From positions 1 through 56,725 of the IMG/VR virus record IMGVR_UViG_3300020468_000008: a stretch of 56,725 nt of DNA, one strand, 5' to 3'. This DNA is from a virus. Below the pieces are notes generated by a model. It was given only the letters and a program-made list of their open reading frames with translations, made no database searches and was not told the origin of the DNA. Positions 51,138 through 56,725 of the stretch are shown here, one piece after another; the stretch's first letter is position 1; every line of letters begins with the position of its first letter. Position numbers and translations under genes: made by a program.

Positions 51138-53960
51138 ATGGCAGTAGTAAATTTACCAGATAGTCCAGCTAACGGTACTACACAGACTGTTAATGGAATT
51201 ACTTATACTTACAACTCTAGTAAGGGATACTGGACGACCGCGAGTTCCGGCGGAGGCGGTGGAGGCGGTGCTTCGGTAACTACAAGTGATTCGGCTCCTT
51301 CTAGCCCTTCAGATGGTGACTTATGGTACGATACTGATGATGGTGGTATGTTTGTATACTACTCAGATGGAACTTCAAATCAATGGGTAGAAGTGATAGG
51401 GACGCAAGGAGCCCAAGGAACTTTAAGTACTAGTGACTCGGCCCCTTCTAGTCCTTCGGATGGAGATCTTTGGTATGATACTGATGACGGAGGATTATTT
51501 ATATACTATGCAGACGGTTCTTCAAATCAGTGGGTAGAGGTAGTGGGCCAAACTGGAGCTACAGGTCCTCAAGGCTCGGCAGGAGCCGCAGGAGCAACAA
51601 CAATTGTAGCAAATACAACAGCGCTGCTAGCAATTTCTTCTCCCTCTACAGGAGAAATGGTATATGTAACTGGAAATAGTACTCTATACTTCTACAATGG
51701 TAGCGGGTGGTATAAAATTGCACTTATCAATACAACTCCTTCTATATCAGGAGCAAACTCTACTTATAATCTTGCAACTGATGGATCAGCAACTACGGTA
51801 ACTATTGTAGCTTCGGATCCAGAAGGATTGCCAATTACTTATAGTATCGCTTCTGATACATCAGGAAATATCGCTACCGTGGCTCAAGGTACTGGAGCAA
51901 GTACAAATGTATGGACAATTACTCCTTCAACGAATACATCTCATTTTGGTACGTTTAGTCTTACGTTCCGAGCATCAGACGGTGTAAACTTTGCAACAGC
52001 AGCGTCGAGTTTTACATTAGCATTTGCTATACAGAATAGTAACTATACAACTGCATTAATTACTTCCGTAGGAGCAAATAACGCTGTAAATAATTCTTTT
52101 GATGATAAGTCCGCTTCAAACCATACACTAACCCCCGCAAATCAGGCGCATCAAACTACTTTTAGTCCTTATCGACAAGGTGGATATTCAACTTACTTTG
52201 ATGGTGCTACGGATTATTTAACAATTGCAGATTCAGCAGAACATGATTTTGGTACAGGAAATTTTACTGCAGAGTTTTGGTGGTGGCCCGAAACTGTTAC
52301 AGGAAATCCTAGTGGATATCATATTGCAATTAGTAGTCTTTCTGCGAGCGGAACTCAAATAGGATACGACGAAGGAACTAGAAAATTATATTTTTATAAC
52401 GCTACAAATATTATACAAAATACTTCTGCTACACCAAATGTCAAAGCTTGGAATCATATAGCAGTAAGTAGATCAGGAACAACTGTTAGTTTATATTTAA
52501 ACGGCACTCGAGTGGGAACAGCAACTCATAGTGCCGGAGTAGATTTTAGTACTTTAAGTATTGGAAGATATAACTCTGGTAGTTATGAAATTGATGGATA
52601 TCTTCGAGATGTACGATTTGTAAAAGGAACTGCTGTTTATGATCCTGCACAAACATCTTTAACAGTTCCAGATGAGCCTCTTACAGCGATAACAAATACA
52701 ACACTTCTTACTTGTCATCTGCCATATATAGCAGATGGCTCGACTACAGGACATACTATAACTGTAAATGGAAATGTATCTACAAAACCCTTTACTCCTT
52801 TTGACTATGAAACATATAGTGTTGCGGCTAATTCTGGATCTATGTGTTTAGATGGAACAACCGATAGAGTAAGCGCTGCTGCTAGCACAGATTTTGGTTT
52901 TGGAACAGGAGACTTTACAGTAGAATGGTGGATTTATTTTAATTCTATTACAAATTATGAATACCATATTGATATGAGATCAGCAGACAATGATACTCCA
53001 TTATCAATTTTTACAAGAACAAACTTACAAAATCAAATCGGAGTATATGTAAGTAATTCAACTATAGCGTCCGGAACATATAGCTTTAAACCTGGTATTT
53101 GGACTCATTATGCGATTTGTAAGACTGGAGGATATCTAAAAGGATATTTCGATGGTAAAGAAGACTTTTCTATATCTTGTACAAGGGACTATGGAACGAG
53201 TGAAACTATAAGTATTGGATCAGTTTATGGAAATAATAACTATTATGTAAACGGTAATATGGCAGATGTTCGTATAGTAAAAGGCACAGCAGTTTATACC
53301 TCTGCATTTACTCCACCAACTGCCCCACTCACAGCAGTTACAAATACAAAACTACTCGTACAGAGCACAGATGCAGGCATTATTGATAAGGCTCAAGTAG
53401 CCCAGCAAGTAAAGTTATTTGCAGATGCTAAGTCTTCTACAACTTATACAAAGTTTTTAACTTCTTCTATGAAATTTGATGGCACCGGAGACTACTTAGA
53501 GACAGGACCACATGATTTTCTTATGGACGGTGATTTCACTTTTGAATTTTGGATATATCCAGTTGGTACTCAAGTTGCATACTGTGCAGTAATGTGGGGC
53601 ACCACACAGAGTGACCCAGGTATTTTCTTAGCGTATGATGCGAGTGCTGCAAATTTTAGATTTACAAATTGGAGTGCAACTCCACTTACTTCTTCTGGAA
53701 TTCCAACTGCGGGGCAGTGGACTCACGTAGCAATAGTAAGAAACGGAACAGGATCAAACAATTTAAAAATATACTATGATGGTACTATGAATGCTCAAGC
53801 TACAAATACAGCTACTCATGGGCGTAATGAAAAATATCATATAGGAGCAGGTGCGGGAGGCTATGGTTTTAATGGGTACTTATCAGATTTTCGCGTAACA
53901 AAAGGTTTAGCAAGATACACAAGTAATTTCACAGCGCCGACAGCGGCTTTAGAGGGATAA
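51138..53960 (+). CDS. Adhesin 6: Ig-like plus three LamG/ConA-like domains (940 residues)
   Basis: Common start module (NLPDSPANGTTQTVNGITYT, SSKGYW), two copies of DSAPSSPSDGDLWYDTDDGG with a short collagen-like GATGPQGSAGAAGA, the SSPSTGEMVYVTGNSTLYFY module, the Ig-like domain (DPEGLPITYSIASDTSG) and three LamG/ConA-type domains (for example FTAEFWWWPETVTGN, FTVEWWIYFNSITNY, FTFEFWIYPVGTQ; W.H.A....G....Y.DG; FRVTKGLARYTSNFTAPTAAL at the end). The Ig and LamG part aligns along its length with adhesin 5 while the N-terminal half has more modules. Gene duplication followed by divergence of the sugar-binding faces is the simplest reading. Confidence 0.88.
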   Translation: MAVVNLPDSPANGTTQTVNGITYTYNSSKGYWTTASSGGGGGGGASVTTSDSAPSSPSDGDLWYDTDDGGMFVYYSDGTSNQWVEVIGTQGAQGTLSTSDSAPSSPSDGDLWYDTDDGGLFIYYADGSSNQWVEVVGQTGATGPQGSAGAAGATTIVANTTALLAISSPSTGEMVYVTGNSTLYFYNGSGWYKIALINTTPSISGANSTYNLATDGSATTVTIVASDPEGLPITYSIASDTSGNIATVAQGTGASTNVWTITPSTNTSHFGTFSLTFRASDGVNFATAASSFTLAFAIQNSNYTTALITSVGANNAVNNSFDDKSASNHTLTPANQAHQTTFSPYRQGGYSTYFDGATDYLTIADSAEHDFGTGNFTAEFWWWPETVTGNPSGYHIAISSLSASGTQIGYDEGTRKLYFYNATNIIQNTSATPNVKAWNHIAVSRSGTTVSLYLNGTRVGTATHSAGVDFSTLSIGRYNSGSYEIDGYLRDVRFVKGTAVYDPAQTSLTVPDEPLTAITNTTLLTCHLPYIADGSTTGHTITVNGNVSTKPFTPFDYETYSVAANSGSMCLDGTTDRVSAAASTDFGFGTGDFTVEWWIYFNSITNYEYHIDMRSADNDTPLSIFTRTNLQNQIGVYVSNSTIASGTYSFKPGIWTHYAICKTGGYLKGYFDGKEDFSISCTRDYGTSETISIGSVYGNNNYYVNGNMADVRIVKGTAVYTSAFTPPTAPLTAVTNTKLLVQSTDAGIIDKAQVAQQVKLFADAKSSTTYTKFLTSSMKFDGTGDYLETGPHDFLMDGDFTFEFWIYPVGTQVAYCAVMWGTTQSDPGIFLAYDASAANFRFTNWSATPLTSSGIPTAGQWTHVAIVRNGTGSNNLKIYYDGTMNAQATNTATHGRNEKYHIGAGAGGYGFNGYLSDFRVTKGLARYTSNFTAPTAALEG

Positions 53961-53963
53961 ACA

Positions 53964-55349
53964 ATGGCAACTAACTTTCCAGATAGTCCGTCAAACGGCG
54001 CCACACATACGTTTGGAGGGACTACTTATACTTACAATTCTACAAAAGGTGTGTGGACAGCTCCTGCAGGAAATACTCTAACAGGATTAACAGATACTCC
54101 TGCTAACTTTAGTGGTGCAGGAGGAAAAACTTTAAAAGTAAACTCCGGAGCGACTGCGGTTGAGTTTGTAACGGTAGGTGCTGCAGGAGCAGGAGAAACT
54201 CCAATTATTTATACGGAACCGCCTACTACTCATGCGCTAAATGTAGATGGAAGCACTAGTACAGTTCAGATGCAAGCCTATGACCCGGAAGGAACAGCCA
54301 TTACATATGGAATTGCATATGCAAATTCTACAAATGCTCGTCCTTCTCAGCTTGCGGCAGATACAACTATTAATCAGACTACGGGTACATTTACATTCGA
54401 TCCTAGTAGCACAAATTCAGATGCAGGAAGTTTTAAAGCTCGATTAAGCGCGTCGGATGGAATTACAAGTTCTACTCGTTTTGTAAATTTTAATCTTACT
54501 TTTAATCATACTTTGCACTGGCTTGTAATCGCCGGCGGGGGTGGTGGTGGTTCTACACTTCCTGCATATGCAAATGGTGGTGGTGGAGGTGCCGGGGGTT
54601 ATCGCGCTTCTTGGAACAATGAGGCTTCTGGTGGAGGAGGCTCTGCAGAGGCAGCAATCGTAGGAAGTCCTGGCAATGTATATACAATTACAGTAGGAGC
54701 AGGAGGAAACGGAGCAAGCTCTTCAGCGGTTGGAACAGATGGAGCAGATAGCTCACTAGCAAGAACTACTGGAGCATCAATGACCACAATTACATCAGTG
54801 GGAGGAGGTGCAGGAGGCTTCGCGAGTGGAAGTGCTGGACGTAATGGTGGTTCCGGTGGTGGTGCTAACCATTATCAAGGTACAGCAGGAACTGGAACTG
54901 CAAACCAAGGTTATGCCGGAGGTACTGCAGGAGGCGCGCCTTATGGAGGTGGTGGTGGTGGTGGTGCTGGAGGTGTCGGCGAAAACCAAAATTCCGGAGA
55001 TACTGTAGGCGGTGATGGTGGTGTAGGAGTGGTTTCTACAATCACTGGATCTTCTGTTGAAAGAGCTGGTGGTGGAGGTGCTGCTTCGGCAGGTACAGCT
55101 AGCGGTGGCGGTGGTGCTGGTGCAACCTCTCCAGGAAATGGTACTGCAGGTACTGCAAATACTGGAGGCGGTGGTGGTGCTGGAGGTATTACTGGAGGTC
55201 AAAGTGTTACAGGTGCTGCTGGAGGTAGCGGTGTAGTTATTATTCGAACTTCTATTGCAGCACAATCTACAACAGGTTCTCCTACTATTACTACAGTTGG
55301 TTCTGATACTGTATACCAATTTAATGCTAATGGAACAATTACTTTCTAA
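53964..55349 (+). CDS. Adhesin 7: Ig-like plus glycine-rich tip (461 residues)
   Basis: Common start module (TNFPDSPSNGATHTFGGTTY, YNSTKGVW) nearly the same as adhesin 3, then GLTDTPANFSGAGGKTLKVN, the Ig-like domain (DPEGTAITYGIAYA, FKARLSASDGITSS) and, from about residue 185, a glycine-rich tip beginning HWLVIAGGGGGGSTLP and ending GSGVVIIRTS. The order equals that of adhesin 2 but with the common start. It is the last gene of the block; the terminator follows 5 bases after its stop. Confidence 0.87.
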   Translation: MATNFPDSPSNGATHTFGGTTYTYNSTKGVWTAPAGNTLTGLTDTPANFSGAGGKTLKVNSGATAVEFVTVGAAGAGETPIIYTEPPTTHALNVDGSTSTVQMQAYDPEGTAITYGIAYANSTNARPSQLAADTTINQTTGTFTFDPSSTNSDAGSFKARLSASDGITSSTRFVNFNLTFNHTLHWLVIAGGGGGGSTLPAYANGGGGGAGGYRASWNNEASGGGGSAEAAIVGSPGNVYTITVGAGGNGASSSAVGTDGADSSLARTTGASMTTITSVGGGAGGFASGSAGRNGGSGGGANHYQGTAGTGTANQGYAGGTAGGAPYGGGGGGGAGGVGENQNSGDTVGGDGGVGVVSTITGSSVERAGGGGAASAGTASGGGGAGATSPGNGTAGTANTGGGGGAGGITGGQSVTGAAGGSGVVIIRTSIAAQSTTGSPTITTVGSDTVYQFNANGTITF

Positions 55350-55353
55350 TAAA

Positions 55354-55378
55354 AAAGGGGCTTAGAGCCCCTTTATTT
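55354..55378. terminator. Bidirectional rho-independent terminator
   Basis: A 9-bp stem (55354-55362 with 55366-55374) with a 3-base loop, preceded by AAAAAA and followed by ATTTCTT, works in both directions. It separates the plus-strand adhesin array from the minus-strand genes. The stop codon of the minus-strand gene (55362-55364) lies in the hairpin itself. Confidence 0.88.
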
Positions 55379-55601
55379 CTTCTTGAAGTGCCATTGTGAA
55401 TCCACGTATTGCCATTTCAAGTCTTTGTACTTTTAAATTTTCTTGCTCTAATTGTTCTTGTAAATCTTGAATTTGAGCAAGATAAGATATAGCATTATCT
55501 GAAAGTTCTGGAGCTTCTTCTACTGATCCTCCCTCATTCTCCCATTCATTTTCAGGCAAAAGCTCAATACTGTCATTCTTCTGATTCGGAGATTTTGTCA
55601 T
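55362..55601 (-). CDS. 79-residue coiled-coil protein (paralogue of next gene)
   Basis: The ATG (complement of 55599-55601) has a GAGG sequence upstream on the minus strand. The N-terminus is acidic; residues about 37-75 form a helix (AISYLAQIQDLQEQLEQENL, then RLEMAIRGFTMALQEEI). The same helix pattern occurs in the adjacent 87-residue protein. The family resembles DUF6447-type small phage proteins (helix with Q..DL..QL......A..GF...L..E) in my memory. Function is unknown. It overlaps the upstream gene by 29 bases. Confidence 0.75.
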   Translation of the reverse strand: MTKSPNQKNDSIELLPENEWENEGGSVEEAPELSDNAISYLAQIQDLQEQLEQENLKVQRLEMAIRGFTMALQEEIKGL

Positions 55602-55836
55602 CGCCTACCTCATCTGTTTGAACTCTATTTTGTGCTTCTATTTCAACTTTTAGTAAACTAATAAAACCTGCTCTAGCAACTTCTGCTTGATGCATTTTTG
55701 CTTTTAATTGAGTCATTTGTGCATTTAAATCCTGCACTTGATCTATATAATATTTAGAATTATAATTTAGTTTTTCAATCTCATGCTCTTCTCCGTCTAA
55801 GACAAGAGTAGGATTGTCTGGGTTAATAATTTGCAT
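55573..55836 (-). CDS. 87-residue DUF6447-like coiled-coil protein
   Basis: The minus-strand ATG is preceded by AGGAG. It starts MQIINPDNPTLVLDGEEHEI, a short beta hairpin typical of this small family (a D.GEE.E...L pattern), then a helix (YYIDQVQDLNAQMTQLKAKM, HQAEVARAGFISLLKVEIEA). It is translated from the same message as nrdB and ends with an acidic tail. Function is unknown; the family is frequent beside nucleotide-metabolism genes in marine phages as I recall. It is the fuller version of the pair. Confidence 0.75.
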   Translation of the reverse strand: MQIINPDNPTLVLDGEEHEIEKLNYNSKYYIDQVQDLNAQMTQLKAKMHQAEVARAGFISLLKVEIEAQNRVQTDEVGDDKISESEE

Positions 55837-55844
55837 TGGCTCTC

Positions 55845-56725
55845 CTATTTAAAAATATCTTGCCAGTTTCCGGTAGTGCTAGCACGAGCATACTCGGTAG
55901 CACGATTTTCAAAAAAGTTTGTATGTTCTACTGCATTTAGCATATAATCTAGCCAAGGTAATGGATTATCTTCACTATGAAAAATCTTTTTCATACCAAG
56001 ACCTAAAAGTCTTCGGTCTGCAATATATCGAATATATTCCTTAACTTCTTCGGGAGTGAGATCTGGAACATCTGCATCTTCAAAACAAAGATCAATAAAA
56101 GCATCTTCAAGTTCTACTGTACGCTCTGCTGCACAATAAATTTCATACTTAAGATCATCGTTCCATAAATCTGGATTTTCTGCAATAAATGTACGAAATA
56201 ATTGTGACATTCCTTGTACATGTAGAGTTTCATCTCGTACAGACCAAGTAACAATTTGACCCATTCCTTTCATAAGATTATGTCTTGGAAAGTTTAAAAG
56301 TATTGCAAAACTACTAAATAATTGTACGCCCTCTGTAAATCCAGAGTAAATAGCCATAGTTTTTGCAATATTCATATCAGTGTCCATACCAAAGTTTGAT
56401 AGATGTTCGTGCTTATCCATCATAGCTTTATGTTTCATGAACTTTTTATACTCATCGTCTCGAAACCCAAGAGTCTCTAATAGTAATGAGTATGCTTCTT
56501 GATGTACTGCTTCCATTGCTGCAAAAGCAGACAACATCATTCTAACTTCAGGTTGTTTAAAAGTAGGCAAGTAGTGAGTTGCATAACCACAACATACATC
56601 TACATCTGCTTGTGTAAAGAAACGAAAAATTTGATTTATAAGTTTCTTATTGCCTGGAGTTAGTTTCTCTCGATAATCTTTTAAATCATCCGCAAGATTG
56701 ACTTCATCAGGAAGCCAATGCATAT
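55845..56725 (-). CDS. nrdB: Ribonucleotide reductase beta subunit, class I (partial, 5' end outside)
   Basis: This frame encodes at least 292 residues of a class I RNR small subunit, which supplies the radical for reduction of ribonucleotides to deoxyribonucleotides. In the visible part, the di-metal ligands are all present: Asp40 (FTQADVDV), Glu71 and His74 (MEAVHQEAY), Glu131 (FTEGVQLF), Glu165 and His168 (RDETLHVQ). The radical Tyr78 stands four residues after His74, as in E. coli NrdB Tyr122. The apparent ATG at 56723 probably is an internal Met, because the family has about 40-60 further residues upstream. It is on the minus strand and reads towards the adhesin block. The alpha subunit would lie outside the window. 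Confidence 0.96.
   Translation of the reverse strand, partial: MHWLPDEVNLADDLKDYREKLTPGNKKLINQIFRFFTQADVDVCCGYATHYLPTFKQPEVRMMLSAFAAMEAVHQEAYSLLLETLGFRDDEYKKFMKHKAMMDKHEHLSNFGMDTDMNIAKTMAIYSGFTEGVQLFSSFAILLNFPRHNLMKGMGQIVTWSVRDETLHVQGMSQLFRTFIAENPDLWNDDLKYEIYCAAERTVELEDAFIDLCFEDADVPDLTPEEVKEYIRYIADRRLLGLGMKKIFHSEDNPLPWLDYMLNAVEHTNFFENRATEYARASTTGNWQDIFK

Noticed and set aside
44700-55250. Long minus-strand frames opposite the glycine-rich adhesin domains
   Set aside because: GGN-rich coding makes stop-poor complementary frames of Ser/Thr/Pro/Cys composition; they lack starts with ribosome-binding sites and family matches.

Overview
This window is a large piece of an AT-rich tailed-phage genome (Caudoviricetes, siphovirus-type morphogenesis). 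It holds a T4/HK97-type packaging and head module, a lambda-like tail module (a G/GT frameshift pair, a tape measure, then M-L-K-I-J analogues in lambda order) and a very long block of tail-fibre and adhesin genes. Small families that I know from marine phages (DUF5872-like, DUF6321-like, DUF1353 and a 103-residue fibre-associated protein) and a class I ribonucleotide reductase beta subunit point to a phage of marine bacteria. The host cannot be fixed from this sequence. Both ends cut through genes, so this is part of a longer or circular genome. No integrase, repressor, tRNA gene, CRISPR array or insertion sequence was seen.

Layout. (1) About 1-1400: tiny, very basic proteins packed head to tail. 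(2) 1411-3684: a presumed lysis cassette with an exported EF-hand protein, an EF-hand two-TM holin candidate, a membrane-anchored DUF1353 protein, and an overlapping Rz/Rz1-like spanin pair. (3) 3687-8916: large terminase, HNH nuclease, portal, a small protein, and a single protein that fuses prohead protease, scaffold and major capsid, closed by a terminator. (4) 8969-13134: connector and neck proteins, tail terminator and tail tube, closed by a second terminator. (5) 13198-30414: a strong promoter, the G/GT chaperones joined by a -1 slippery site, the tape measure, and M, L, K, I and J analogues. (6) 30440-55349: a second strong promoter, then a BppU-like protein, a repeat-rich 878-residue protein and about 20 kb of fibre and adhesin genes. 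(7) On the minus strand, 55362 to the right edge: two paralogous coiled-coil small proteins and nrdB, which converge on the adhesin array at a shared bidirectional terminator.

The most notable region is 42388-55349. Six proteins begin with versions of the same roughly 35-residue module and then carry different exposed domains: glycine-rich domains, concanavalin/LamG-like domains, an Ig-like domain and collagen-like stretches. A seventh protein lies among them and shares the inner modules. It looks like a set of interchangeable receptor-binding tips on a common adaptor. Other points of note are a gpL homologue whose four cysteines are split by about 300 inserted residues, a related inserted segment in the tail tube, and an approximately 60-residue repeat protein of unknown role. 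No recognisable endolysin or small terminase is present here.
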